Positions 7,601 to 14,224 are shown, counted from the first letter of the stretch. The stretch: 35,132 bases of DNA from Promethearchaeota archaeon (GCA_013375485.1 JABXKB010000009.1:1-35132); one strand, 5' to 3'. Translations and numbers: made by a program. Notes: generated by a model from the sequence alone, not told the origin.

Positions 7601-10456
7601 TGTGTTCAAGATGTAAAAACTGGAGATTATTATTATTACGAAAACTTATCAAGTTCTAGTACTCTTTCTTTAGAGGAGGGTATTGGTAATATTTCTCAAA
7701 AAGCTTTTACAGGAATGGGTTTCACTGGTTCAGTGTCAATTCCAAGCTCGGCAACTGGTATTGGAAGACAAGCCTTTTCTGGAACAAGCATAAATAATGT
7801 TGATTTTGGTACTGGTATACAATCAATAGGAAGAGGGGCTTTCGGAGCTAATCCTTCTTTAAGTGGTGTTTTGAATTTCCCTTCAAGTTTAAGAGTTATT
7901 GAAGATAATGCTTTTTCTAGAAGTTATAATATTGGAGGCTTAAGCTTTGAAGAAGGTGTTACTGGTATTGCTCAAAACGCTTTTAGAAATTATAATCCTT
8001 ATAATGGATCACAGTTTACTGGAGGTATTCAATTACCAAAATCTTTAAAATATTTAGAGCAAAATTCCTTTTATCCTATGTGGGTTTCTACTACTGTCGT
8101 AGGAAGTGGAGATTTTATTTTGCCAGAAGACAATAATATAGAAGTTCTTGGAAATAGTTGTTTTAGAAATACAATTAGGAAAATGCAAACAAGTAATTTA
8201 GTACTTCCTAAATTAACCACAGTAGAACAGAGTGTTTTTTTTAGATGCACTGGATTTAGGGGAAAAACTATTTCGTTTGGTAATTTTGAAAATTTTAACA
8301 CAGGTGATACTCTGGGTATTTTCAGTGCTAATGCTTTTGCTGAATGTGGTTTCACTGGTAATTTAGATCTTGGAAGTCTTGGGCCGTACAGATATACTCA
8401 AGGAACATTTAGAGATAATCGTTTTGATGGTTGGTTGAAAGTTCCTCCAGCAAGATATAATCCCAATGGACTTTTGTGGTTTGGTTTTGATGGTGCGGAT
8501 GTCATTAAAAATAATGAATTTAAAGAATTAATTGTTCCTAATTTTATACCAGTAATAAGTGGACGGAACCTTCAATCAGATGTTACAAGAGGTTACGCTT
8601 TTTACAGAAGCAAAGCAAATACATCATCAAACGGAGCTAGCTATGACACTCAAAGTATATTGACTTTTGAAGAGCCTTCTCAGTTAGTGAGTTTGGATTC
8701 ATATGCTTTTGCATGGCAAGGTTTTACTGGAGAATTAAAAATACCAACTTCAGTTACTGGCATACAATCTTTTGCTTTTGATAGCTGTACTGGCTTTGAA
8801 GATGTGACAATACCAAATTTAAATCTTGTAAAGGTTAGTGGAGAAGCTAATATACAAGAACGTTCATTTGGTCTTATGAGCGGAGCTAAAAACCTAACGT
8901 GTTTTCCTTCTGTATGGGAAGGCCCAGAACAAGGAGGAAGCGGGTTTATTCACCCCCAAGCATTTTCTGGTTGTAACTTTAAGAACTTGAATATTTCAAA
9001 TGGAAGTATAAATGTTTCTACAGGAGAATATGATTATTATTTAAATGCGACTAATAGTAGTTCTATAAATTTCCCATCATCTTTAAAAACAATACAAGGA
9101 TTATCTTTCTCTGATTGGCCATTAACTGGAGGTTTGTCTTTTAATCCTGCAATGGAAGATGTTGGAACTTATGCGTTTTCTGGTTGTTCTGGATTATCTG
9201 GAGTTCTATCTGTCAAAGATGGGACAAGAATAGGAAGACATGCTTTTGCAGAAACCAATTTTTCAAATATAGTAATAGAAAATGAAAATTTATATACAAG
9301 CACAGACGCAGAACAAATATACGAAGGAGATTATTTATTATTAATAAATGCTTCTTCTGGGTTGTATTTAAGCGATTCAGCTAAAAACCTAAATACGGCA
9401 GCTTTCTCTGGTTATAAGTTTACTCCAAATCTTTCTCTTTCAGATAATTTAACTGGTGTTGGAAATTTTGCTTTTGCAAATTGTACTGGTTTAACTGGTA
9501 ATCTTTCCATTGGATGTAAAGTTGAAAATATAGGTGATGGAGCTTTTTCTGGATGTGCTTTATCTGGAGTTTTAAGTTATGGAAGCAATGCCGCTTTTGG
9601 GGTTGGTATTTTTGATAATTGTTATTTTACTGGTCTTACAGTGCCTTCATGCTCTAAATATGTAGGTTCTAATGTTTATGATTTTTATAAAGATTATAAT
9701 TTTGATACAGGAAGTTCTTTGCAGTTCAGAGAAGGTGTCACTGGTATAGATGCATCTGGTTTTTATGATTTCAAATTTACTGGGCGACTTAATATGCCAA
9801 ATTCATTAAGAAGTATAGGAGACGAATGTTTTGCAAACTGTACACAGTTTATAGGTGATTTAACATTAGGCTCAAACGTAGAGTATATAGGTAACGATGC
9901 ATTTTATAATTGCAGCGGATTTAATGGAAAATTAATAGTAAGCGGTACAAACCTTGTTTCTATAGGAGATAGAGCTTTTGCTGGGCTTTCTCAATTAACA
10001 GGTGATATTGGAATAGCTTATTCAACTACCTCAATAGGCAATGGAGCTTTTGATGGGTGTTCTTCCATGGGTCCAGATCTTTCATTTGGTAATTCAATAG
10101 AATCAATAGGTGGTTTGGCATTTAGAAATTGCACAGGCATATTGGATATTTATGGAATAAATGATAGTGATTCATTAATATCTATAGGGGATGGAGCTTT
10201 TTCTGGTGTGTTTAATGCAACTGGAGATCTGGTTGTAGTAGACTCGGTGACTGGAATAGGCAAAGCCGCTTTCCAGAACTGCTCTGGAATAAGACACGTA
10301 TTTTTAAATATAAATTCTAACAAGCTTAATACAGATGCATTATTAAATGGACCTACTGGAGATTTATATGTTACAGATTTATACAGTGGAACATATGGAA
10401 CTACATATGACGGAATGAATGTAGTAGAATGGATAACTTACCCATCATTACCATAA
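4691..10456 (+). CDS. Giant tail fibre-like protein with BspA-type leucine-rich-repeat array
   Basis: 1921 residues. Residues 1 to about 375 form a beta-rich domain resembling the protein at 2864, so this part probably anchors it to the tail tip. From about residue 400 to 1880 it is a solenoid of BspA/LRR_5-type repeats of about 23 residues, such as IGQEAFYNCTGL and IGDGAFSGC. The usual pattern is I-G-x-x-A-F-x-x-C-x-x-L/F followed by G-x-L-x-I/L-P. I count just under sixty units. Six units are stretched into a longer module (separate entry). The last ~40 residues are a non-repeat cap. No signal peptide, transmembrane segment or LPXTG anchor is present. BspA-type repeats in bacterial and protist surface proteins bind host matrix or partner cells. 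Here a receptor-binding or adhesion role at the tail is inferred. Gene neighbours and the shared N-terminal domain argue against a stray host gene. Confidence 0.8.
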   Translation: MSRVRLDSNNTLVIIGQHPSFKTYDETGVLFGGVSNAEFSCDLNKQKVGAIGSKNFHINNINRHPDIELSIDYLFNPYMRNETYLGLGVSTGLNYKPTGFIKGAEDKSYNFYFYNHPDQGLDSIEYFKSLDLLNPNSGEIFSFGNAYLNSYELSFENGSIPVARTSYICSNMQGDTYTGNVKSPAINLASGNANEVGNLVVSGTVLSGIDPTTNQYFDLTDPSVHAPPCGLTIDFANLQIGGQKLDRTDHRLTSLNVAIPINRVDLQGLGSDYVYGRKVKYPLEGTLNINSNVSAYQTGFVSGLLANEEFYSFNLIAKTIDGTFASILKFSDVRLQNFSYQMQVNGSMSYSSSFSFNVNNEEDFNFWTTEFRDTIVFNSIGDVINQTAASIPDEWSKNDTNAARLQIGTTALSIGQEAFSGCVNMTGGLTIPDFSEDIGSAAFKDCRNLDGSLYLHDSLENIKYQTFYNCSGFDDLYLGKSIKYIGQEAFYNCTGLSESLVIRNTITGIDDRAFANCSGYTKSITISNNFTTSLGVNVFSGCQFNKLVIDNSLVYVNDLDFDSFSNSNVLLKLPDYITGVGDNSFDNYSITGSLQLPPFLKDIGKRAFYNNNSLNGFIVINDVVEHIDDESFYGCSSLKGNLILPNSLTGLGNYAFAGCESLGTGLSISNSINTIQSGTFSGCAGFSGDLSLGENIQNVEAAAFFDCSGFDGKLTVIGPKTLAIDSFQNTNFNNLTIDKVVTINDGDFDAIQNSLVSLTIGSETTTINQKSFDVYSFTGGLNLNNVSLVGDSAFSGVNGLNGNLDLTGVTGLGVGAFQDCNGFDGQLLMPSSITAVKEKTFYNCENLTGSINIPNSVTGLGDFAFYNNTGFSQLNLNSGLNYIGKNTFENCINLNGSVNLPDTISFVDDYAFASCSSLNGSLGLPCDLTGLGVHSFSGCSFAGQLSVGSGLNIPADYFNGFSFNQLNIKGCVQDVKTGDYYYYENLSSSSTLSLEEGIGNISQKAFTGMGFTGSVSIPSSATGIGRQAFSGTSINNVDFGTGIQSIGRGAFGANPSLSGVLNFPSSLRVIEDNAFSRSYNIGGLSFEEGVTGIAQNAFRNYNPYNGSQFTGGIQLPKSLKYLEQNSFYPMWVSTTVVGSGDFILPEDNNIEVLGNSCFRNTIRKMQTSNLVLPKLTTVEQSVFFRCTGFRGKTISFGNFENFNTGDTLGIFSANAFAECGFTGNLDLGSLGPYRYTQGTFRDNRFDGWLKVPPARYNPNGLLWFGFDGADVIKNNEFKELIVPNFIPVISGRNLQSDVTRGYAFYRSKANTSSNGASYDTQSILTFEEPSQLVSLDSYAFAWQGFTGELKIPTSVTGIQSFAFDSCTGFEDVTIPNLNLVKVSGEANIQERSFGLMSGAKNLTCFPSVWEGPEQGGSGFIHPQAFSGCNFKNLNISNGSINVSTGEYDYYLNATNSSSINFPSSLKTIQGLSFSDWPLTGGLSFNPAMEDVGTYAFSGCSGLSGVLSVKDGTRIGRHAFAETNFSNIVIENENLYTSTDAEQIYEGDYLLLINASSGLYLSDSAKNLNTAAFSGYKFTPNLSLSDNLTGVGNFAFANCTGLTGNLSIGCKVENIGDGAFSGCALSGVLSYGSNAAFGVGIFDNCYFTGLTVPSCSKYVGSNVYDFYKDYNFDTGSSLQFREGVTGIDASGFYDFKFTGRLNMPNSLRSIGDECFANCTQFIGDLTLGSNVEYIGNDAFYNCSGFNGKLIVSGTNLVSIGDRAFAGLSQLTGDIGIAYSTTSIGNGAFDGCSSMGPDLSFGNSIESIGGLAFRNCTGILDIYGINDSDSLISIGDGAFSGVFNATGDLVVVDSVTGIGKAAFQNCSGIRHVFLNINSNKLNTDALLNGPTGDLYVTDLYSGTYGTTYDGMNVVEWITYPSLP
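5900..10335 (+). repeat. BspA-type (LRR_5) leucine-rich-repeat array inside the giant tail protein
   Basis: Successive in-frame units of about 69 bases encode I-x-x-x-A-F-x-x-C-x-x-L-x-G-x-L-x-I-P. Conservation is at the protein level: DNA copies differ by many synonymous and replacement changes, so the array does not look like a recent tandem amplification. The conserved Cys of the unit is replaced by N, T, G or Y in many copies, mainly in the middle part (about 7700-8800). Confidence 0.85.
6304..9790 (+). repeat. Six-copy super-repeat within the LRR array
   Basis: Six longer modules of roughly 170-190 bases interrupt the regular units. They begin near 6304, 6868, 7561, 8961, 9244 and 9610. 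Each starts with F-x-x-x-x-F-x-x-L-x-I (for example FSGCQFNKLVI, FQNTNFNNLTI, FSGCNFKNLNI). A strand with a D/E-(F/Y)-D/Y-Y-like block follows (DLDFDSF, DGDFDAI, TGDYYYYENL, TGEYDYYLNA, EGDYLLLINA, VYDFYKDY). A Ser/Asn-rich turn then leads back to a unit ending I-x-x-x-x-F-x-x-x-x-F-T-G. They look like regularly placed capping or branching insertions in the solenoid. Confidence 0.7.
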
Positions 10457-10457
10457 A

Positions 10458-10625
10458 ATGAGAAAAAAGAACACAAGACTTGTTGCTAAAAAAGAAAAGC
10501 CAATCATAAGAAAAAACCAAGAAACAGGTTTATACGAAGCCTATTTAGGTGAGAAAATTGTTTGTGCAGAAACAGTTGAAAGAGCTATATTTGATTGGTG
10601 GAAAAAGTACGGTGGAGGCGGATGA
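10458..10625 (+). CDS. Small hypothetical protein, 55 residues
   Basis: An ATG directly follows the giant protein's stop codon (one base between), as at other junctions here, and opens a 55-codon frame ending TGA. The product has a Lys/Arg-rich start (MRKKNTRLVAKKEKP), then a compact part (GLYEAYLGEKIVCAETVERAIFDWWKKYG) and ends in four glycines. No known family is recognised. It is the last rightward gene before the convergent leftward block. Support is the tight spacing and plausible composition; it could still be a chance frame. Confidence 0.5.
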   Translation: MRKKNTRLVAKKEKPIIRKNQETGLYEAYLGEKIVCAETVERAIFDWWKKYGGGG

Positions 10626-10636
10626 TGTAAATAAAT

Positions 10637-10653
10637 TAAGTCAGTTTGACTTA
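10637..10653. terminator. Short hairpin between convergent genes
   Basis: A 7-bp perfect inverted repeat (TAAGTCA-GTT-TGACTTA) lies between the end of the tail operon and the end of the leftward block, overlapping the stop codon of the leftward gene. It could end transcription from both sides. There is no long U-tract, so this is a weak call. Confidence 0.35.
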
Positions 10654-11046
10654 TTCACTAAAATCTACTTTTAGATTCTTGCTTTCATATCCTTTTGACT
10701 TTATTTCGTCAAAGTGTTTAGCTCCATTTCTTTTTTCTGAGTAATCTTTAAAGGTTTTTTCTCTAACTGGGTCAATACCTCCATTGGCCTCTGCTCTCTT
10801 TTGGCTCATTTCTTTACTGTAATCCATCATATCTCCAAAACTACCCTTTTTATTGGCGGTTGATTCAACAAACTGTTTAGAGCTATATGGGTCGATTTGA
10901 GAGTCTATAGATGCATTTGGTATAGTGAATACCCTTTTCCATTCAAGTCCCTCAGAATCAAAATAAACGTGCTTATCGTTCATTCCTTGAACTACTTCTG
11001 TATACTCTTCTAGTTCTGGATGTTTGTATATGTAAATAGGTGGCAT
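10651..11046 (-). CDS. Small phage protein with FmdB-like N-terminus lacking zinc-ribbon cysteines
   Basis: 131 residues. The opening MPPIYIYKHPELEEYTEVVQG resembles the start of FmdB-type zinc-ribbon proteins (MP-x-Y-x-Y/F-x-C) but has no cysteines. A strand like EWKRVFTIPNASI follows, and then a charged, probably helical C-terminal half rich in Lys and Glu. From memory, similar Cys-less small proteins occur in marine T4-like phages with unknown role. It has its own sigma-70 promoter, and the start codon lies five bases after the -10 box. The start is supported by that promoter and the family-like MPPIY opening. Function unknown. Confidence 0.6.
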   Translation of the reverse strand: MPPIYIYKHPELEEYTEVVQGMNDKHVYFDSEGLEWKRVFTIPNASIDSQIDPYSSKQFVESTANKKGSFGDMMDYSKEMSQKRAEANGGIDPVREKTFKDYSEKRNGAKHFDEIKSKGYESKNLKVDFSE

Positions 11047-11051
11047 ACTTT

Positions 11052-11080
11052 ATTATACACAAACGGGCGCAGTATTTCAA
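11052..11080 (-). promoter_or_regulatory. Sigma-70 promoter of the 131-residue protein gene, leaderless layout
   Basis: On the minus strand the -35 is TTGAAA (11075-11080), the spacer 17 bp and the -10 TATAAT (11052-11057). Only five bases separate the -10 from the ATG (11046), so transcription should begin at or next to the start codon. The -35 lies in the loop of the upstream terminator-like hairpin. Confidence 0.75.
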
Positions 11081-11089
11081 CTGCACCCG
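11064..11089 (-). terminator. Rho-independent terminator-like hairpin after the Hsp20 gene
   Basis: On the minus strand the RNA folds as CGGGUGCAGU-UGAAAU-ACUGCGCCCG. This is a 10-bp GC-rich stem with one G-U pair and a 6-base loop, followed by UUUGUGU. On the plus strand the same stem has a C-A mismatch, so it is built to work leftward. It lies 35 bases after the Hsp20 stop codon. Confidence 0.65.
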
Positions 11090-11124
11090 CTTGAATTAAC
11101 AACAATATATGTAACAAAGAAATT

Positions 11125-11445
11125 TTATTGAATTTTAATAGCGAATGACTCTTTGATTTGTTTCTTCGGCATGGTTACAGTCAATAGCCCATTCGACATT
11201 TTTGATGTTATGTCTTCTGGAGATACGAGGTCATTAAGGGAGATTGAGAATGTTTTCTTCTTTTCTCCTTTACTGGCTTCAATTTTAAGTATATCTTTAT
11301 TAGCGGTAATGTCAACATCCTTTTTAGCAAAACCAGCCAATTCAAATTCGGCTGTGTAAACATCATCGCTGCTCTTGATCCACTGGCAATTCCGTGGATA
11401 AGCCCGTTTGTCTGGTTTGAATAGTTCTTCAAATAATGTAGTCAT
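11125..11445 (-). CDS. Small heat shock protein, Hsp20 / alpha-crystallin family
   Basis: 106 residues, a compact alpha-crystallin domain. The family signature G-x-L-x-x-x-x-P-K appears as NGLLTVTMPKK (85-95). An F-E-L-A-G-F block lies at 34-39, and the C-terminal I-x-I anchor is IKI (103-105). The N-terminal arm is short (about 20 residues) and the loop between beta strands is reduced, as in other phage Hsp20s. Members are ATP-independent holdases; in phages they are thought to help fold or protect virion or host proteins during infection. The gene is in the leftward block after the glycosyltransferase, with 39 bases between, and is followed by a terminator-like hairpin. Family assignment is firm; the phage-specific role is inferred. 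Confidence 0.88.
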   Translation of the reverse strand: MTTLFEELFKPDKRAYPRNCQWIKSSDDVYTAEFELAGFAKKDVDITANKDILKIEASKGEKKKTFSISLNDLVSPEDITSKMSNGLLTVTMPKKQIKESFAIKIQ

Positions 11446-11484
11446 AATATCTTACTATTGCATATACCGTGCCAATTAAAAAAC

Positions 11485-12543
11485 CTAGGAAATATGGGAT
11501 AAAATAGAGTCTACTGTGTTTGAATAGGTAAACTTGTCTGCTAATTTTTGTCCATCTGTGTTGATTTGTCCTACCTTTTTTTCGGCTTCTTCCATAGCTG
11601 AAATGATTTGATCTTGTTCCCAATCAAAGAAAACACCTTGATTAAAGTCCCTTCCTTTAGCAAAGAATCTCCCGTCATAACACTCGAAAGTTCCAGATGG
11701 TTCTATTAAAATAGAATTTTGTTCGTTTGCCCAATCCTTATGAGAAGTTGCATTTAAAACAATACTCCATTTTCCCAAGCAAGTAGCATTAAAAGCTGGC
11801 AAGTTCCAACCCTCTCCTCCAGAAAGACCTGTAAGATCAATATCAATTGCATTAAGCAATTCATTAACTTGATCATTCTTTTTAAGGAAAGGTATTAAAT
11901 TAATGTTATTGTATCTTTCTCCTTCAAGAGCCATGTTTATCGTATTTATTAATTCTTCCTTTTCTAAAAACGGATTATTTATTAAACAAGATAATTGGTA
12001 CTTGCTGTTATTGCCATACTTTTTAGCCCAAGTGTTAATGATTTTAGCCGTATGTTTTCTTTTCTCCATTTTACCAAACAAACCAAAATGAGTTACATCA
12101 CTTAGATATGTTTTTTTGGTTTCAAAGAAGTCTTTATCGAAACCAAGTGGGGCATGTGGGCTACTGAATTGATCTCCAGCGTATTTAGAACTGAAAATAG
12201 TTTCTGTTTGGGCGTTACAAATCTTACGTTCTACATCTGTAGGCTCGCTACATTCATAAAACGTATAAAGATATTGGTTTGAGTTTTTTCTATTTTCAGC
12301 GCCATTAAGATGCCAAATCTTTAAGCTCGGTACGCTTGAATTAAGATAGTCGTACCTGTTATTGATGGCGTCTTCAATTCTGGATTTTAAATTCAAATCA
12401 AGATCGTAAGCAGAAAGATCTACGTCTTGATTCATTGGAAAAATTCCAAAATCAACATCCTTTTCAATAAACTCTCTTATAAAATTATAAGAGACATTAC
12501 CAAAACTAAGGCTGTTTAATGGCGCTTCTAATAGAATTTTCAT
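11485..12543 (-). CDS. Glycosyltransferase, GT-B fold, GT4-like
   Basis: 352 residues. The C-terminal half has the GT4/Glycos_transf_1 pattern: GLFGKMEKRK (154-163) opening the second Rossmann domain, and LSGGEGWNLPAFNATCLGK (240-258). In the latter, E-G-W-x-L-P-x-x-E/N matches the nucleotide-sugar phosphate and ribose binding loop (usually E-G-F-x-L-x-x-x-E). Here the last acidic residue is Asn. The start ATG overlaps the SSB stop codon by one base (TAATG), so translation is probably coupled. It lies apart from the large glycan island, next to replication genes. A role in DNA or virion glycosylation rather than surface glycan synthesis is possible. Acceptor and donor unknown. Confidence 0.8.
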   Translation of the reverse strand: MKILLEAPLNSLSFGNVSYNFIREFIEKDVDFGIFPMNQDVDLSAYDLDLNLKSRIEDAINNRYDYLNSSVPSLKIWHLNGAENRKNSNQYLYTFYECSEPTDVERKICNAQTETIFSSKYAGDQFSSPHAPLGFDKDFFETKKTYLSDVTHFGLFGKMEKRKHTAKIINTWAKKYGNNSKYQLSCLINNPFLEKEELINTINMALEGERYNNINLIPFLKKNDQVNELLNAIDIDLTGLSGGEGWNLPAFNATCLGKWSIVLNATSHKDWANEQNSILIEPSGTFECYDGRFFAKGRDFNQGVFFDWEQDQIISAMEEAEKKVGQINTDGQKLADKFTYSNTVDSILSHIS

Positions 12544-12914
12544 TAAAACGGAATATCTTCGTCTGAGCCTCCTACAGATACAGTCTCTTTCTCTTGAGAA
12601 CCGTCTTCCGACTTTTGGCTTGATGGGAGAAAGGTGAATTCATTGACGCGAATAAAGTTTTTAGAATACTTTTTGCCTTCGTGTTCCCAACTAGAGTATT
12701 TTAATTCTCCTGTAAACAGAATACTTCTGCCTTTTTTGAGGTATTCATTAGCAACCTCTGCTTGCTTACCCCAAAGCTCGGCGTCGATAAAACATTTTTC
12801 TTTTGATCTATCGCTAGAGATGCACACGCGAATGTGGCAAACCTTGTTGTCTTTGAAGTTTCTTACTTCTGGATCTGTTACCAGATAACCTGCTGATGTT
12901 ATTGTATTATACAT
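12543..12914 (-). CDS. ssb: Single-stranded DNA-binding protein (SSB)
   Basis: 123 residues with a single OB-fold in bacterial SSB style: an opening strand pair (GYLVTDPEVRNF), a central block (FIDAELWGKQAEVANEYLKKG) and an L45-like region (YSSWEHEGKKYSKNFIRV). It ends in the acidic tip DEDIPF (118-123), the peptide through which bacterial SSBs recruit repair and replication proteins. It is shorter than E. coli SSB (178 residues) because the linker is short. The bacterial-type tip fits with a bacterial-type Pol III and DnaB-like helicase in this phage. The start overlaps the end of the sigma factor gene by eight bases. Confidence 0.93.
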   Translation of the reverse strand: MYNTITSAGYLVTDPEVRNFKDNKVCHIRVCISSDRSKEKCFIDAELWGKQAEVANEYLKKGRSILFTGELKYSSWEHEGKKYSKNFIRVNEFTFLPSSQKSEDGSQEKETVSVGGSDEDIPF

Positions 12915-13491
12915 AGTCTTTTTGTATTTGTTTCTTTACCTTATTGATAAATCTGTTGTGTATTGTTATTACCCACTGGATACTCAAACCAAGCTCTTCG
13001 GCGGCTTTTCTCCAAGGTGTTAATTTATTATTGCTCGTATTGTATCGAATGTCAATGATTTTTTTTATTCTTTCATCTTCTTCATTATCGAGCATTTTAT
13101 TAAAGATGTCAATAGCTTCTGCAGCTAAAGCAAAATTACTAGGGTTGTCAAGGGAATTTTGATCGTTTTTAATATCTTTTAATACCTCTAAACTTACTGG
13201 TTTATATTTTTTATCTTTACTTATGGCGTTTAAACATTTCCATCTGGTTTTATTAGCTAAAAATGTAGAAAACTTGGTGTTTTTACTCGGATCATATTGT
13301 AACGCTGATTCGTATATAACGAATTGTTTGTCTTCAAGAAAAAAATCTCTATCTATGATAGCATTAGGTGATTTTGAAAATTTATCCACCACATATTGAT
13401 AAACCCCAGAATGTCTCTCTATTAATTCCGACAGTGAATCACTGTTGTTTTCTGTTTTTATTTTATTTATAAGTGACAAGTCGCTTTCCAT
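12907..13491 (-). CDS. Sigma-70 family RNA polymerase sigma factor (phage)
   Basis: 194 residues. Region 2 is visible as YDPSKNTKFSTFLANKTR (66-83), matching the canonical YDP-x-K-x-x-x-F-S-T-Y-A core-binding and -10 recognition block. A C-terminal helix-turn-helix like region 4 lies at about 158-185 (PWRKAAEELGLSIQWVITIH). There is no region 1.1. Such small phage sigma factors redirect host RNA polymerase to late promoters, as T4 gp55 does. Region 4 is clearer here than in gp55. The gene lies between dNMP kinase and SSB; its start overlaps the kinase end by 25 bases. Its target promoters are not evident: the promoters I can read match the host consensus. An alternative is an ECF-like helper. 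Confidence 0.78.
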   Translation of the reverse strand: MESDLSLINKIKTENNSDSLSELIERHSGVYQYVVDKFSKSPNAIIDRDFFLEDKQFVIYESALQYDPSKNTKFSTFLANKTRWKCLNAISKDKKYKPVSLEVLKDIKNDQNSLDNPSNFALAAEAIDIFNKMLDNEEDERIKKIIDIRYNTSNNKLTPWRKAAEELGLSIQWVITIHNRFINKVKKQIQKDYV

Positions 13492-14072
13492 TTTTTATAT
13501 ATATCTATATTTATAAGTTTATCAAGAATTTCATTTGAAGTCAAGAATATTAATTTGGGGTCTTCAAAAGTTGTAGTGTGAAATCTAAGATCAACAACTC
13601 TAGAAAGCTTCTTGTTGTTTTCCTCTTCGTATTTATTAGCTGGATTTACTCCATCCCTTTCTATGAATATGCTCAATCCTCCCATCTCCTTTATCCAGTT
13701 TATCTCATTTTCAAACCTTACATCAGTTATTATATTAACACAATCAGAGCATAGATTATTGTTTAATTTTTCTATCCATATATTATCGTTTATAGACCTC
13801 ATTATATCTGTTCCCCAGCAAACAAGAAATGGACGTATGAGTTTCTTTTGCTCTTCGTCTTCGGTAAAAGCAGAAATTCCTGTTTTTTCTATTAAAAAAC
13901 CATTAACAGATTCTTTTAGTTCGTTAGCAAATGATAATACTTTTGATTTAATACCTTGCTCCTTAAGTATCTCAACTATATTATTAGCGAGTGTATCCTT
14001 GCCAGATCTTGCATTTCCGCAAATTCCTATAATTTTTTGATCAAAATCTTTTGGTGTTGTAGATTTTCTCAT
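13467..14072 (-). CDS. Deoxynucleoside monophosphate kinase-like P-loop kinase
   Basis: 201 residues with a Walker A loop, GNARSGKDT (19-27), of the type seen in phage dNMP kinases (T4 gp1 family) and in AAA_33/adenylate-kinase-like proteins. WGTDIMRS and ITDVRFENEINWIKEMGG later in the chain are typical of this family (conserved D-x-R with nearby acidic residues). Phage dNMP kinases phosphorylate dNMPs, including modified ones, for virus DNA synthesis, fitting the adjacent ribonucleotide reductase operon. It is the first gene of the leftward block; its ATG lies seven bases after a -10 box, giving an almost leaderless message from the proximal promoter. Confidence 0.82.
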   Translation of the reverse strand: MRKSTTPKDFDQKIIGICGNARSGKDTLANNIVEILKEQGIKSKVLSFANELKESVNGFLIEKTGISAFTEDEEQKKLIRPFLVCWGTDIMRSINDNIWIEKLNNNLCSDCVNIITDVRFENEINWIKEMGGLSIFIERDGVNPANKYEEENNKKLSRVVDLRFHTTTFEDPKLIFLTSNEILDKLINIDIYKKWKATCHL

Positions 14073-14079
14073 GAGCTAT

Positions 14080-14108
14080 ATCGTAAACTATTTTACGATG
14101 AACGTCAA
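14080..14108 (-). promoter_or_regulatory. Proximal leftward promoter, leaderless layout
   Basis: Minus strand: TTGACG (14103-14108), 17-bp spacer, TACGAT (14080-14085), then seven bases to the kinase ATG. The inverted repeat at 14081-14098 covers the -10 and much of the spacer, so a protein bound there would block it. Confidence 0.6.
14081..14098. promoter_or_regulatory. Operator-like inverted repeat TCGTAAA-4-TTTACGA
   Basis: Perfect 7-base arms (TCGTAAA and TTTACGA) with spacer CTAT. It overlaps the -10 of the proximal leftward promoter. It shares TCGTA/TACGA half-sites with the repeats at 14190, 14247 and 14284. Confidence 0.6.
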
Positions 14109-14158
14109 GTTTTTTCAACATATTTCTTTTAAAATTTAAAATGCCAAGAATTTGGCTT

Positions 14159-14184
14159 ATTTATTAAAACTTGTTTTAATAAAT
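14159..14184. repeat. Perfect 12-bp-arm inverted repeat
   Basis: ATTTATTAAAAC, then TT, then the exact reverse complement GTTTTAATAAAT. A 2-base centre is too short for a normal RNA loop, so a dimeric DNA-binding site or cruciform-prone sequence is more likely than a terminator. It lies in the leader of the distal leftward promoters. Confidence 0.7.
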
Positions 14185-14189
14185 TAATA

Positions 14190-14211
14190 TCGTACAGTAT
14201 ACGCTTTACGA
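14190..14211. repeat. TCGTA-type repeat, copy A
   Basis: TCGTACAGTATACGCTTTAC plus GA. Its outer TCGTA and TACGA are inverted. 18 of 22 bases match copy B (14247-14268) in direct orientation. On the minus strand it contains TATACT, a -10-like hexamer. Confidence 0.6.
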
Positions 14212-14224
14212 GTACCTTAATTAA
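14196..14224 (-). promoter_or_regulatory. Possible leftward promoter within repeat copy A
   Basis: Minus strand TATACT (14196-14201), with a poor -35 TTAATT at a 17-bp spacing inside the palindrome at 14214-14227. The weak -35 suggests that, if real, it needs an activator. Confidence 0.3.

Noticed and set aside
8071-8355. 94-residue minus-strand frame inside the LRR gene
   Set aside because: Shadow frame antisense to a clear repeat protein; no start signals or recognisable motifs.
11446-11484. Promoter directly upstream of Hsp20 on the minus strand (TAAGAT or TATATG as -10)
   Set aside because: No -35 at proper spacing and poor -10 matches. Hsp20 is probably transcribed with the upstream glycosyltransferase.
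11429-11623. Minus-strand frame of 64 residues with a hydrophobic C-terminal segment (YFIPYFLGFLIGTVYAIV) across the Hsp20/glycosyltransferase gap
   Set aside because: It mostly overlaps the glycosyltransferase C-terminus in another frame, has no start codon near the hydrophobic part and no promoter. Most likely chance from AT-rich DNA.
13612-14040. 142-residue plus-strand frame antisense to the dNMP kinase gene
   Set aside because: Antisense to a gene with a clear P-loop; the Ser/Phe/Ile-rich product is typical of shadow translation.
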